DNA of 64,000 nt from Aurantiochytrium sp. KH105 (taxonomy: Eukaryota; Sar; Bigyra; Thraustochytrida; Thraustochytriidae), in NCBI GenBank assembly GCA_003116975.1, contig BGKB01000027.1:62001-126000 (forward strand), given 5' to 3'. Positions 12,521 to 23,176 of the stretch are shown here, in pieces; the stretch's first letter is position 1, and each line of letters opens with the position of its first letter. A program made the translations under genes and the position numbers. Below the pieces are notes generated by a model that was not told the origin of the DNA, ran no database searches, and worked only from the letters and a program-made list of their open reading frames with translations.

Positions 12521-14078
12521 ATGTCGGGCGGAGAGTCGGCCATCGTAGAGGCTATTGAGCAGGACAGACGCTGGTTCGCAGGGTCGCCCGGCAAAGACTC
12601 AGCGCGCGACCTGCTCTCGGGCATGATCTCAGGGTACGTGGTGGAACCTCGTGCGCACGACGCTCGAGCAGAGCGGACTCCTTGACGAGCGAGCAGCAAG
12701 AGATGGATGATAATGGACTCACTCACGTTGCATCTCTGCCGCTGCACCGTTCTCCAACGAATATGCAGATTCTTTTGCAAGACCTTCGAGTACCCGTTTG
12801 ACACCATCAAGGTACTCCAGCAAACTGGCGGCAAGTCCGAATTCAATGGATCAGCAGATGCCTTTTTCAAAACCTACCAGCGCGGTGGCGTCCGCGCTCT
12901 GTATCAAGGCCTCACCAGCCCTCTGCTGGGTGCCATGGCAGGTACGTCGATGCATTCGCCCTTGCCACCACCCCGTCTTCTTTGGGCATGCACACATACA
13001 TACACATGTCCACATTCGCGCATTCAACGCCCAAAAAAGGACAGTTGACTCACCATGACTCTTCTCTCTTTGCCAACTCAATGGCCGGTCATTTCCGGGC
13101 CTCGCTTGCGCATCGTAAACGTCTTGCACAGAAAACGCGACCCTCTTCGTTGCCTATGGTGCCATGAAAAACGCACTCCAGGTCGACCCGTCTCCGACGC
13201 TGTCCAACCCCGTCCCCGTGTGGAAGTATCTCGTTGCGGGTGGCGGCAGTGGTGTGTTTTCCGCCTTCGTGCTCACCCCAGTCGAGCTTGTCAAGTGCCG
13301 TTTGCAGATCCAGCAGTCAGCTACCACAAAGACGTACAGTGGTCCCATCGACGTGGTGCGCAAAACCGTGCAAAAGGAAGGCGTCCGCGGTCTCTGGAAG
13401 GGCAACCTTAGCTGTCTTGCTCGCGAAGTGCCGGGCAACATTGCCTGGTTCGGCGTCTACGAGATTGTGCGCAACCAGATCCAGCGCGTTTTCAATGTAA
13501 GTTCACGCCGCTTGCCTTCATTCTCTTCTTTCTTTGGTGTCAAGACGACTGACAAAGATCGACGCTACGACGTTGACACGCATATAGTATGAGCGTCAGC
13601 AAGATGTTCCTCTGTACTGGATCGCTTTCTCTGGTGCTTGCGCCGGCGTGGCGTACTGGGCTGTCCCGTACCCTGCCGACACCATGTAAGTTTTCCTTCA
13701 TCTATGAAAGACGGGAAAGGCGCGAAGCAATCAATGTTTGCAATTCTCATGGCAGGCATGGCATGCTCGCGCGCATGCACGCTTCTGCATTTAGGTCTCA
13801 CGTGACAGAGACAGCTGACACAATCTAACTCTTTGCGCCATCATACATGACAACTACCTTTTGTTTTATACTTTGCTCTGCGCAGCAAAAGTGTCATCCA
13901 GACCAACCCCAAGTTTTCCGGAATGAACTTTTTCCAGGCAGGTAGCACTATCTTGCGCACGCAAGGTCTTGCTGGACTTTACAACGGTCTTCCCATCACC
14001 TGTATTCGTGCCGCGCCTTCGCATGCACTCATCTTTTACTTTTACGAGCTCACGAGTGGCTTTTTGGCCACGCTCTAA
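12521..14078 (+). CDS. ORT1: Mitochondrial ornithine/basic amino acid carrier, ORT1/ARG11 type (5 exons)
   Basis: Exons 12521-12633, 12769-12941, 13132-13496, 13588-13685 and 13886-14078. All four introns (135, 190, 91 and 200 bp) have GT-AG ends, and the joined frame gives 313 aa. Three SLC25 repeats each carry the carrier signature: PFDTIK (47-52), PVELVK (145-150) and PADTIK (246-251). The protein follows yeast Ort1p in layout: an FEYPFDT-type first repeat, an ENATLFVAYG segment (96-105) right after exon 2, LTPVELVKCRLQ in repeat 2, and YPADTIKSVIQT plus CIRAAPSHALIFYFYE in repeat 3. Family role: ornithine/citrulline or basic amino-acid exchange across the inner mitochondrial membrane. The substrate is inferred. 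A mitochondrial-type arginase lies 34 kb downstream in the window. Confidence 0.92.
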
Positions 14079-14814
14079 TCACCCCGAAATCGTCGCGCTC
14101 ATTGCTGACACACTTCGCCCTCATGTAGAGAAAAGGCCCTCGTCCATCTTGAAAAAGAAAAGAAAAGAAAAGGTAGTAGTTTTACGTCAAGATAAAAAGA
14201 TGCCGTATTTTATGTTGTGAAATAGTAAGGCGCCAATGCTCTCGAGGAAAAATGCAGCTTTTCTCGATGGCAAGGAAATGAGCCAAAGCATGGAAACGAC
14301 AGCTTGGCTGCCAAAAGTCCTGGCCCATTACAATCCACCTTTGGCGTGAGATATACCATTCTCGCGCTCATGCTTGCTCGCTCGCTCGCTCGCTCTTTCC
14401 ACACCTACAATGAAGATTTTCGGACAGATCTCCGGGCTGCTCCAAAGCGGAACCCCAAAAGGACCAAAAAAGTTCCCATCCCAAGACGCTCTGTGCTCTG
14501 GCGGCTCTCCACCGCCTTGACATGACAAGATCGCAAACGTACTTTGATGGATTATTTCATCTTTCCAAAAAGCTGACTTGATACTATTATGAATCCTCGC
14601 CTTGCTAAATTTTCTTTCGCACGTGAATCAAAAGGTGTTTCGAGAAATAGGCCAGACAAAGGCCCTTGGTGCTACATGTTATATGAGGATACACACGCAA
14701 AGAGGCGGCGCAAAGTGTAGTCGCTTGACCGCGCCAATACTCGAGGGTGCGAGCGACAATGAAGAAGAGAAAACCTCAACAACGCTAGCAGCGAAAAAGA
14801 AAGCACATACATCT
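14079..14814. other. Convergent spacer
   Basis: 736 bp between the ornithine carrier and WDR43 3' ends, with an AAAAG run at about 14150-14175 and a (GCTC)n tract at about 14373-14394. Nothing that looks coding. Confidence 0.6.
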
Positions 14815-16842
14815 TTAGGCGGCGGTGCGCTTCTTCTTCTTCTTCTTCTTGGCAGGTTCAGACGGCTCCTCCGGGGCCTCCTCGTCGTAAACTATTGAAG
14901 GCGCTGCGCGGTCGGCGGCAGCATCTTCATCGTCTGCCTCTTGCGCAGTTCGCAGAGCAACCTGGGAGAGCACAAAGTCGAGACGGCCAGAGAGCTTGAG
15001 AAACTTATCAAAGACCGCGAGACGCGTCTCGATGACTTGGTAAAGACTGCCAAGAACCTCGGGAAGATCCTGAATTTTGACCATATGCGTGGCATGCTGC
15101 TCCAGCACGGCATGGATCCACAGCAAAAGGGCTTGGCCACGCGCAGGACGCGCCTCGAGCTTTGAGACAACAACACCCAAAAGCTGCACGGCGCGACGCG
15201 GCGAGAGACGCTGCACCGTTGCGCCAATGACCTTTTTGTCCTGGTTGCGCAGGCAAACCTCCAGCAGCTGATTGTCGTTGCTCTGCAGCGCCTGCTCTAG
15301 GACAGTGCTCAAAGAACCAGCAGTACCTGGCTGCGCACGTGGGCGCTTCCTTCGCTTGCTGCTGTCACCCTCATTGTCCGTGTCGGCCTCTTCATCGCCG
15401 TCGTCGTCTGCCGCGGCCGCCGCACGGCCTTCGGCCTTGGCGTCCGGCTGCTGGACGCGTTTCTGAAGCGCGGCAGTCAACTCGCGCACGCGCTCACCAA
15501 GCGTGCGTTCGTCATCTGTGGAACCTGCATCGTCCTCGTCGCCGCCGTCCTCGTCGTTGCCTTCGTTGTCATCCTCGGTCTGCATCGCTTGAGGTTTAGC
15601 GAGTCCAGTCTTACTGTCCTTCACCACATGCAGCTTCTCCTTGGCCGCAGATTTCTCCTTGGCGGCACCATTCGCAGCATCTGCCATGTCCACATCGTCG
15701 TCCTCATCATCGCTGCTGCTAATGAGAGCCCCGCCAGTTTGCAAGAGCCGGGCGTTGGACGAGGCGTCGCCCAGCGTCTTCTTTGCGGGGAGCTCGTCGA
15801 TCTTGAGCCGCTCAAAGACCGGGCGCAGCGATGTCTCACGCGCCAAGACGAGGTCCCCGGCAGCAGCCAGGAGACCGAGCTGGATCGTCCGGCCCGTAGC
15901 GCCCGCGGGCACGAGGATCTCGTTGTCTGGGGTCGCATGTGCCTGCGCCTCGCTGCCAGACGAAATGCTTGCACGGCAGAGCGAAACCCGGCCGTCCTCG
16001 CTGCAAGCGGCAAGAAGCACGTTCTTCTTCTTACCAGCAAGGGCAAGCTGGATCGGGGGACTCGCGAGCGCAAACGTGCTCGCGGGCTCCCGGACCATGG
16101 GAGCAGTGCCCGACTCGTCCTCGGTTTCATCGGCGCCAAGAGAGGCCCGCTTTTTGGACTTCTTCGGGGTTTTGCCCCTGGTCTTCTTGGGCGCATCGAT
16201 GGGCCAGAGACTTACGACACGGTCCTCGCAGCACGAGACAAAGCACGATGAATCCGGGGCAAAGGCCAATGCGCGGACAGGCGTCGGATGACCCGCGAAG
16301 CGCTGGACGCGCGCGCCCGAGGCAAGGTCCCAGAGCTTGATCGAAGTCGAAGCTGTGAGCATATGCGAGTCGTCGTCGCTGATGCAGATTTTCACGCATC
16401 CCTGTTTGCCCACCTTGAATTTACGCGCTACCGAGTGCTCATCATCCTCAAGAAGGAACTCGTGCACGTAGCGGCCCTGCGAGCTACAGGCGAAAAGGCG
16501 CTCAGCATCCTTGGAGAAGCACACGTCTGCGACGGCCTCGGCGGCGGAGGCGTCCGGGACCTGAACATTGGACATGATCCGCGTGCCAGTGTTCATGTCC
16601 CACACGTTAATTTGGCCCTTTGCATTGCCCGTCGCAACGAGTCGCTTGTCGCCAGCGCACTGAAAGGCCACGCACGTGTACTGCTGGGTGAGATGGTCCT
16701 TTTCGTGGTGGGCGTGCTTGAGTGCGCCCGAGGCCACATCCCAGAGGGCGATGCGGTTGTCGGCGCCGACGTGCACGAGAGCGTCGGCCTCTGCGTTGAA
16801 GGCGCTCAAGCCATTTTCTGCGCTGCTGCCGGCAGCCACCAT
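14815..16842 (-). CDS. UTP5: WD40/Utp12-domain nucleolar protein, WDR43/UTP5 homologue
   Basis: 675 aa from the ATG at 16842 (upstream in-frame reading has only non-ATG starts). Residues about 10-320 carry WD40 repeats, shown by spaced units such as NRIALWDVASG, GQINVWDMNTG, TSIKLWDLASG and DRVVSLWPID. A middle region (about 375-490) is strongly acidic with Asp/Glu runs. Residues about 505-620 fit the Utp12 domain: STVLEQALQSNDNQLLEVCL, then repeated leucine-rich helices and a LLLWIHAVLEQHATHM segment. The C-terminal end is acidic then a Lys8 tail, a likely nucleolar signal. Family role: t-UTP/UTP-A subcomplex of the small-subunit processome, linking rDNA transcription to pre-18S processing. 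Single exon. Confidence 0.9.
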   Translation of the reverse strand: MVAAGSSAENGLSAFNAEADALVHVGADNRIALWDVASGALKHAHHEKDHLTQQYTCVAFQCAGDKRLVATGNAKGQINVWDMNTGTRIMSNVQVPDASAAEAVADVCFSKDAERLFACSSQGRYVHEFLLEDDEHSVARKFKVGKQGCVKICISDDDSHMLTASTSIKLWDLASGARVQRFAGHPTPVRALAFAPDSSCFVSCCEDRVVSLWPIDAPKKTRGKTPKKSKKRASLGADETEDESGTAPMVREPASTFALASPPIQLALAGKKKNVLLAACSEDGRVSLCRASISSGSEAQAHATPDNEILVPAGATGRTIQLGLLAAAGDLVLARETSLRPVFERLKIDELPAKKTLGDASSNARLLQTGGALISSSDDEDDDVDMADAANGAAKEKSAAKEKLHVVKDSKTGLAKPQAMQTEDDNEGNDEDGGDEDDAGSTDDERTLGERVRELTAALQKRVQQPDAKAEGRAAAAADDDGDEEADTDNEGDSSKRRKRPRAQPGTAGSLSTVLEQALQSNDNQLLEVCLRNQDKKVIGATVQRLSPRRAVQLLGVVVSKLEARPARGQALLLWIHAVLEQHATHMVKIQDLPEVLGSLYQVIETRLAVFDKFLKLSGRLDFVLSQVALRTAQEADDEDAAADRAAPSIVYDEEAPEEPSEPAKKKKKKKRTAA

Positions 16843-17510
16843 TTGTCTTGCTTGCGTGCTCCTCGCTCGCTCGTTCAAGGGACTGCTCTTCTTCTTTCAC
16901 GGACCGAGCTCTACGACAGACAAGCTGGCCGTACGCTGCTGTACGCTGCTTGTCGGATTCGCGGCAGGCACGCCTCCACCCGCTCGCGCCCCGCTCCGTG
17001 CTGCGCGCGCCGCCCGCTCGCTCGCTCGCTCGCTCGCTCCGCTGCTCGGGGTCTGCCACCGCTGGCCGCCGCCACCAACCACCCCTCTCTCTGCCTGTCT
17101 CTCTGTCTCTCTGTATGTCTGCCTGTCTCTCTCGCCGCCCATCTGCCAAGGTCTGGGTCACCAGCAATTCCGCCGCCGCAACCGCAACGCAAATGGCGGT
17201 CGACGGCGAACCCTGCTTTTCCTCCAAGCATGTCAAACTAGCTGCGCCTAGGTTTCCAGACTGCGAACAGATTCGCCGCCGACGACGCGAGGGCGGGCGG
17301 AGCGCGCTTTGCTCGGGCACTGCGCGTGGGCGTGCGGTCGCGCGGGCGCGGTCGTGCATCGTAGGAGCGCCACACCATAGATCTAAAAGGTTGAGAGCCT
17401 TTCGAGGAGGTATTCCCGCCCCTCGAGAAAGATAAGGGACACAGAGAGAGAGCTCAGAAGCCCGAAGCCTGCGCAGACCGGAAACAGGAAAAAGCGTCTT
17501 GAGACAGAAC
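16843..17510. promoter_or_regulatory. Divergent promoter region, WDR43 / VMA22
   Basis: 668 bp shared by the 5' ends of two divergent genes. It holds a (GCTC)n tract at about 17017-17039 and CTGT/CTCT repeats at about 17091-17133. No TATA-like box seen; the call is from orientation. Confidence 0.5.
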
Positions 17511-18089
17511 ATGGACGACTCGGCAGTCTTGAGCCTTTTGGAAGGCGCCGAACGCACTGTAGATTTGCATCGAGAGCTCGAAAATCTGCTGCGCAAGGGT
17601 TTTGTCGAGCTCTCGAGCGCGAAATTCTCAAAGGGCCTCGTGGGCAATACGCTCGTTTCGCCCGATGGATTCCCGGCAGAGGCTCGTGCCCTTCGCGTCA
17701 TTGATGCCAACGAGCCGTGTACAGATGACGCTGCCCGTTTTTCGTTGCATTTGCGAAGAACAAGCAGCCCAGAGAACGCTGATGAAAACGAGGACAAGCA
17801 AGAGGAAAAAGAGGGACTTCGTCAGCGAAAGCTAGCGTCACAAAGTTCGCCAGCACAAGATGACTCAACATCGGTGACACAGTCCAAGCATCGTACAGAT
17901 GACCCTCTTTACCGCTGGCTTCGCATGAAGCCGCGTAATCAGCTTGAGCGCGCGCAAACGGCCTTTTCTCAATCGCTGGCTCTCATCGTCGAGCTCGCGG
18001 AGCACAAGCTCTTGCTTGCTGCGACCGCCTCTGACGTCAAAGTACCCACTTCACAGGACGACGATACTGACGAGAGCGCCACGCAGTAA
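17511..18089 (+). CDS. VMA22: V-ATPase assembly factor, CCDC115/Vma22-like
   Basis: 192 aa from the ATG at 17511. The N-terminal helix (3-45) is Leu/Glu-rich, ends in SSAKFSKG and leads into a TLVSPDGFP element. The middle is acidic and variable, about residues 84-128. The C-terminus has DPLYRWLRMKP (131-141) followed by an amphipathic helix LERAQTAFSQSLALIVELA. The pairing of an N-terminal coiled coil with a DPL-x-W...A-Q-x-x-F C-terminal motif is what I know from CCDC115/Vma22, the ER chaperone partner for V0 assembly. The sequences are short and divergent, so the family call is moderate; existence of the gene is well supported by clean coding composition. Confidence 0.75.
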   Translation: MDDSAVLSLLEGAERTVDLHRELENLLRKGFVELSSAKFSKGLVGNTLVSPDGFPAEARALRVIDANEPCTDDAARFSLHLRRTSSPENADENEDKQEEKEGLRQRKLASQSSPAQDDSTSVTQSKHRTDDPLYRWLRMKPRNQLERAQTAFSQSLALIVELAEHKLLLAATASDVKVPTSQDDDTDESATQ

Positions 18090-18379
18090 GAGGAAGTGGA
18101 GGCCGCCTGAGAATTGTTTGCAAGATTGTTTACGTGGTGGCATTGAAGATTGAGAGATCAGACCCAGAATGTGTTCAAATGAGTACGCACAGATTGTTGT
18201 AGAGTATATTATCGTTTGATTTTACGCATGCATGCATGCATGCATACATACATTGGCGAGGATGAGCTTGGTAAGGATTGCGAGCAGTGCATTGTACGAG
18301 TCACGGCAAACGTTGGACGTGAACGATATCCCCAACCTCGTGCTTCGTTTCAAGAGTCGTACCTATACCGTTCCATTCG

Positions 18380-20395
18380 TCATGTTTTCTTTCGCTTGCT
18401 CCGCGAACTCTTCTTGTTACACTTGATCCAAGGCTTGAGCTTGTTCTTTGCGCAAGGATCTGCAGGAACAAGATCCGGGCGACCAGGCACCTTGCATTTG
18501 TAAAGATCGCTCTCGGTGGTGTTTCGAACATCGAGGAAGCCCCACGGTGAGAGCTCGACGTCTCTCTCTGGCCCTCGCGACGAGACGAGACGCATTGCTC
18601 CCGCGACGAGACCAGCATGCGAAAGGATGGCCACGGCCATCTCTGCGCCAACGGGGCGGATATCGCTACCCGCGTCAGCTGCCATCTTTGCCCGAAGCTT
18701 CTCTTTTCGTTGCTGAGCAATACTACCGCCGCCGCCACCACTTGCGCCCGCATCGTCGTCGTCATCGTTCCCAAAACCGATTGTTTCGCCCGCTAACTTG
18801 GCCTGTCTGCGCGCTTCAATAAAGGCCTTGGAAGAGCTGGTCTCAATCATGAGCGGGTAAGGAATGAGAGCGTCGTAAAATGCCCAATCGATGGAAATGC
18901 CCGACGATGAGATCTCCAAGGTCTTGCGTCGTGGCTTGAAAGAGTACTCGCCATGTCCTATGGCATTCATTTGCTGGCAGAGTTGTCGTCCAACGGACGC
19001 GTGCGTCCGCTCGACATGAGGCTGCACAGCACAGTAATTGCGCGGCTGCAGCACACCTCCAATGCAGCAATGCACAGCCAAAAGTCCAGACACAGGCGTG
19101 GCAAGTCGCCGCTTGCGGGCCAAGGCGCGACGAACACGTGCGTCGTTCGCGAGCGCATCTGCGGATTCGCTTGCGCCAAAGATCCAATCTCGAAACGCGC
19201 GCGTCTCGGCAGCCTCGAACGGGCTTGCCCCCATGTACACTTCACTTTCGGTCCACGTCTGTCCGTGGCCCCATGTGAAGCCGTCAGATCCCCAATTTCG
19301 GTTGAGATCAATACCGATGGACCCATCGGCATTCTTTTGCCGATTCTTGCGCCAGAATCGCTTCTGCTTTTCCTCTTCGAGCTCGCTATCGGGCCGTGCA
19401 GAAAAAGTGTGCGCGTAGCCATCTGGATTGAGAATTGGGACCAACCAGATATTGACGACCTTGAGCAGAGACGGTGCACGAAGAAACGCAGCCTCTTGCT
19501 GCTCGATTTCGCTCGAGAGAGGGGGCATTTCGTCTGCGTCGACGAGCAAGAGTCTTGCGGCTTCTGCCAGCGCCATTGGAACCATCCATTCGCGCCCATG
19601 TTCTGTGCCAAGAATCACGACGTTGGGGTTTGCATTGGCTTGCGTCGAGACGGCAAGTCGTAGGGCAACGATGGGTCTGCCTTGGGCCGACGTCCCAATT
19701 TGGCCCAGTGACACGTGATCTGGAAAGCGGTCTCGAAGCCATGTGAAATACGTGAACATGGCATCGAGGTCACGAAACTCGTCAAAAAAGGCGCCGCTAC
19801 GGGCGCGACCGCGCTCGTCAAAGGATGCATGCAGCAGCTTTTCGGTCTGCAGTCGAGCCTTTTCTGCTGCTGCTTTGCGTTTCGATACACTGGTTTTCGT
19901 CGTCGACGTCGAAGACGCAGACATGCCTAGACGCAGCGCTTCTGCGTCGAGTGGCTTGAGGCCTTCAAGAAGTAGATCGCGGTAGCCGGTTTTAAGTTTG
20001 ATCCGTTTCGGGGCCTGCGTTGCGGCGCGCAGGTCGAAGGTTTCTGGTGGTGTTTTTTTCACATCGGCACGAGTTTCAGCGAGATCGTCGCTTGCCTCGC
20101 TGTCGTCGTTCTTGGTCAACCTGAGCTGTCTCTCGTCACCGTTGCCTGGATCGAGGGCGCCAAGGCTATGCCAGGATGTCAAAGTCACGAGAAATGCCAA
20201 GGAAACGAGGGTCAAGAGGCCCAGGCGCACGTGCGTACGCGTAGTTTGCGCGCGCGCTCTTCGCCACGAGCTCCAAAGGCTCGATTCTGCGCGCCGCGTC
20301 GTCGGCTCATCGTTTTTCTCGTGGCGCGTATCTGTGTTGTCGCGCTTGTTGCGTCGACCACTGCCGCGCTCCGAGGTCTGAGCGCGCCTTTGCAT
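18380..20395 (-). CDS. Membrane-anchored M14 zinc carboxypeptidase
   Basis: 671 aa from the ATG at 20395. A basic cytosolic N-terminus (1-55) precedes a hydrophobic segment at about 57-74, suggesting a type II anchor. The M14 fold is complete: zinc ligands H266 and E269 in GTEHGREW, H442 in AVHCC, substrate-binding R349 (FWRKNR) and R366 (DLNRNW), and the GISIDWAFYDALIPYPL element leading to E518 in the place of the catalytic glutamate. In classical carboxypeptidases the last element reads ELRD; here it is IETS, so the Arg is absent. The C-terminal 60 residues are Cys/Lys-rich and basic. Expected activity is removal of C-terminal residues; specificity is not predictable. Single exon. Confidence 0.9.
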   Translation of the reverse strand: MQRRAQTSERGSGRRNKRDNTDTRHEKNDEPTTRRAESSLWSSWRRARAQTTRTHVRLGLLTLVSLAFLVTLTSWHSLGALDPGNGDERQLRLTKNDDSEASDDLAETRADVKKTPPETFDLRAATQAPKRIKLKTGYRDLLLEGLKPLDAEALRLGMSASSTSTTKTSVSKRKAAAEKARLQTEKLLHASFDERGRARSGAFFDEFRDLDAMFTYFTWLRDRFPDHVSLGQIGTSAQGRPIVALRLAVSTQANANPNVVILGTEHGREWMVPMALAEAARLLLVDADEMPPLSSEIEQQEAAFLRAPSLLKVVNIWLVPILNPDGYAHTFSARPDSELEEEKQKRFWRKNRQKNADGSIGIDLNRNWGSDGFTWGHGQTWTESEVYMGASPFEAAETRAFRDWIFGASESADALANDARVRRALARKRRLATPVSGLLAVHCCIGGVLQPRNYCAVQPHVERTHASVGRQLCQQMNAIGHGEYSFKPRRKTLEISSSGISIDWAFYDALIPYPLMIETSSSKAFIEARRQAKLAGETIGFGNDDDDDAGASGGGGGSIAQQRKEKLRAKMAADAGSDIRPVGAEMAVAILSHAGLVAGAMRLVSSRGPERDVELSPWGFLDVRNTTESDLYKCKVPGRPDLVPADPCAKNKLKPWIKCNKKSSRSKRKKT

Positions 20396-21297
20396 GTCGT
20401 CGTCGCAACGCCACCAGGCTCATTCACGGACTGACTGACTGACGCTTGATTGTGAGTTGATTCTTTGGTCCAGTCTATCAAGGAAGGGTTGACGCCCTCT
20501 GTTTAGGTAAAATTGCGTTGTTTGGGGGAATGAACCAAACATGCATAGCGTTACGTAGCGCTGCAAGAGGCGGGTTTTTCTTAAACATGCGCGGCCAATG
20601 GAGCAGGTCTAGCTATTTCAAGATCTGGGGTTGTCTATACATGAAAGCAACCACAGACAGATTTGTGGTAGGCTTATTGGAAAAAAGAAAGAAAAAGAAT
20701 TCCTATTGTTCCGTTGCCGATTTCGAAGAATTCGGAAGAGCATAACTAACTAGCTAGCCGCGCCGATTGTACGCGCATCCAAGGGCCGTGGGGTGAGATG
20801 GGGTCATGCCAAAGGATGATGGATGAATTCCGTCTGCCCGGCTAGATATTGCCAGCACGGATGCAAACCCAAAGCCAATAACTATGTCTGAGGATATCTT
20901 GGACGAGAAAAAGATGCCGGATCTAGGTGAGGTGCCGGGCGTGAGCAGAGCAGAGCTCCGTAAGTGGTCTCGACGTGGACTGCGATCGGTGAATACATTT
21001 GCTAACGCAGGCGACCCCTCGCAGCCTCGGCTCTCGAGCGAGGTCTGGGATATGCAAGACTCGCCTCCTTTGCAGAGAATTGTACGCGCCATTGAGACTG
21101 CAACGGGGCCGAAGACTGAGACAATGAAACTTCGCGCAGAAGAATTCAAAGAGGCCTTGCATCTTGTGCCTGCACGGCCAAGACGAGGTGTCGCCTCAGC
21201 ATGCCTGCTCCACCTTTTGTCAGAATCTTGATAGAATTTCGCAATGTGGCATCATTCTTTTCTCATCAGTTGATAGATAGCATCAAACAGACTAGTC
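20396..21297. other. Spacer between carboxypeptidase and FAM192A genes
   Basis: Contains the carboxypeptidase 5' region and one small plus-strand ORF described separately (20884-21231). A TGACTGACTGAC run lies at about 20430-20442. A competing minus-strand ORF (20754-21149) covers the same stretch and looks less protein-like. Confidence 0.5.
20884..21231 (+). CDS. Small hypothetical protein
   Basis: 115-residue ORF with ATG in favourable context (ACTATGT, A at -3). The composition is balanced and partly helical: acidic N-terminus MSEDILDEKKM, then Arg/Ser-rich, then an amphipathic segment with LQRIVRAIETATG. I do not recognise it. An 84-nt in-frame segment (20927-21010) has GTGAGG...CTAACGCAG boundaries and could be a retained or spliced intron; either form stays open (115 or 87 aa). 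It lies tail-to-tail with FAM192A, 66 bp away. It could be a chance ORF. Confidence 0.4.
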   Translation: MSEDILDEKKMPDLGEVPGVSRAELRKWSRRGLRSVNTFANAGDPSQPRLSSEVWDMQDSPPLQRIVRAIETATGPKTETMKLRAEEFKEALHLVPARPRRGVASACLLHLLSES

Positions 21298-22452
21298 CTA
21301 GTATGGAACAAGCTTGGGTTTTTTCGCAGGTGCCGATGGTTGAGGTGCATTATCGGCAGATGAGGTCGAGGTCTGGTCCTTTTTGGTCTTGGTCTTCTTT
21401 TTGGTTTTCTTTTTCCTTTTGCGACCTTTGACAACACCAATCGCGACACGTGAACCAAAAAGTTCCTCGTCTTCAGAATCATCGCGTGTTTCTTTATCCA
21501 CTCCATCGCCTTGAGAATTCTGTGTCTGAGATTGAAGAGTTGATGGTCCCGAAGAAGCCTGATGATCCTCTAAAGTCTGCGCGGATCTGCCTGATCCGGA
21601 GCGCACTTTGGCACGATTTTTTTGAGCCTCGGCTGCAATCGATGAAAAGGGGAGAAAGCAATGGTACGCGTCAGCAAAGAATTGTTTGGCTAAAAAGACG
21701 AAAGTATGCGGAAATGGCGGATACGAGACTTACCGAAGGCTGCCATTTGCGTTTCCTCCTCAAGTTTGTTCTGCATTGCTTTAGCATGCTGTTTCTCTTG
21801 CTGCTCGCGGAGATAGGCGAGTTCGTCTTCATCGAGCTCAGGAGGCAGGTCTGTGTGTACGGCGATTTAAGGTACATCTAGGCGTTAGTCGTACGTTCCA
21901 TTTCTCTCTCTTTTGTATGTGTGCCCGCGCGTGGTGCGCCGCGCCCCGTATGCCTATGTCTGCCTTCCTGCCTTCCTGCCTGCCAAAATTGAAGATAATG
22001 ACTGACTAAAGTTCGATCAGATCTTGAGATATTCATGCCACGACGCACACGAGCAGGACCGTGGAGCATCCGTCGTTCATTCGTTCGATGATCATCCATG
22101 CATCGGCCATGGGACGACTACGGACCACGGCCAGGAATTTTTTTTTTCATGTCCCTGACGTGTTGGCTGCGGCAAACAAATGGAAAGACAACATACCTTG
22201 TGCAGCGCGTTGACGCTGCCATTCCTCCTGCTGCTCTTCGCGCTGGCTCTTCAGCTGGTCGTAGAGCGAGGCGTGCTCGCGCTTGGCCAGAAGCTCGCGC
22301 TCGCGCTCGAGCGCCGAGGGAGGGTTTCCGTCGCCAGGCGCGTGGTGCTCGATGCGCTCCACCTCTTCCTCGGTGCCCTCGGTCCCGTTGGCGCCGCTGC
22401 GCAGGACCGCCGTGCGCACGAAGTTCAGGCCCGCGCGGCCCCCCTCCTCCAT
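21298..22452 (-). CDS. PSME3IP1: FAM192A/NIP30 (PIP30) family protein, 3 exons
   Basis: Exons 22452-22197, 21850-21734 and 21632-21298. The introns (346 and 101 bp) have GTATGT...CAG and GTAAGT...CAG ends; the joined CDS encodes 235 aa. The N-terminal half contains SLYDQLKSQREEQQEEWQRQ followed across the junction by DLPPELDEDELAYLREQQEK. This corresponds to the conserved NIP30 domain (SLYERL...KQQEYEE... then a [FY]L coiled coil). The C-terminal half is low complexity with acidic EDEELFGSRVA, then a Lys-rich nuclear-localisation run and KKPKLVPY. In animals the family binds proteasome activator PA28gamma in the nucleus; whether that partner exists here is unknown. The ATG at 22452 lies in strong context; the reading frame upstream has no ATG. 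Confidence 0.8.
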
Positions 22453-23176
22453 GGCGCCGGGCTCGAGCGCGGGCTCGAGAGCGGGCTCGAGCACGGGCTC
22501 GAGCACTCGTCTAATGAACTCGCTCGGCCCGAGCAATCCATCTCGGCGCCCTCGAGCGAGCCTTCGCCGCGCGCTCACTGCCAGGATCCGAGTTCTGTGT
22601 GAGGCGATTCTGAGATGATGGTCGCCGTGCCGCCGCCAGCTCCAATTCCGCGCTCGCGGGTCGCACGCAGGCTCGTTCCGCGAGGCGGGCGAGGCGACGA
22701 CCCGCCTTCTCTCCCCTTCTGCCTCCCTCCCGGCCAGCTAGCTGCCTGGGCGACCGCCGCGCTGACGAGCGAGCCGCCGCCGCCGCTGGCTGCTGTTCTA
22801 CTCCCGCGGGCGCCGTTTCCGGTCCGGGCGCGCGTGCTTTCGCGGCGACGGCACCGGCGCGGCCCGGGCGGCGGCGGATGACGCTCTCGGTGCAGGCGCA
22901 TACGCAAGAAGGCACGTGCGGGAGCCAGGCCTGCGCAGGAGGGACCCAGGAGGGAGGCAGAGGCAGCGAGGGAGGCTCGCGAGCCCGGCCCTGGACCGGC
23001 GGTCGATCGCGGATGCCGCGGCACGGCGGGATGCGACCCGAGCGAGACGAGAGAGAGCATGGCATGGCAAGAGGCCCGGCAAGCAGGCAGGCAGGCAGGC
23101 AGGCCTCCAGAGCGGGCTCCCATGGATTCGGAAGAGCAAGCGAGCGAGCGAGCGAGCGAGCGAAGGCCAGCAAGCC

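Noticed and set aside
20754-21149. 131-aa minus-strand ORF
   Set aside because: Overlaps the better plus-strand ORF 20884-21231; Ser/Arg-rich with poor protein-like character.
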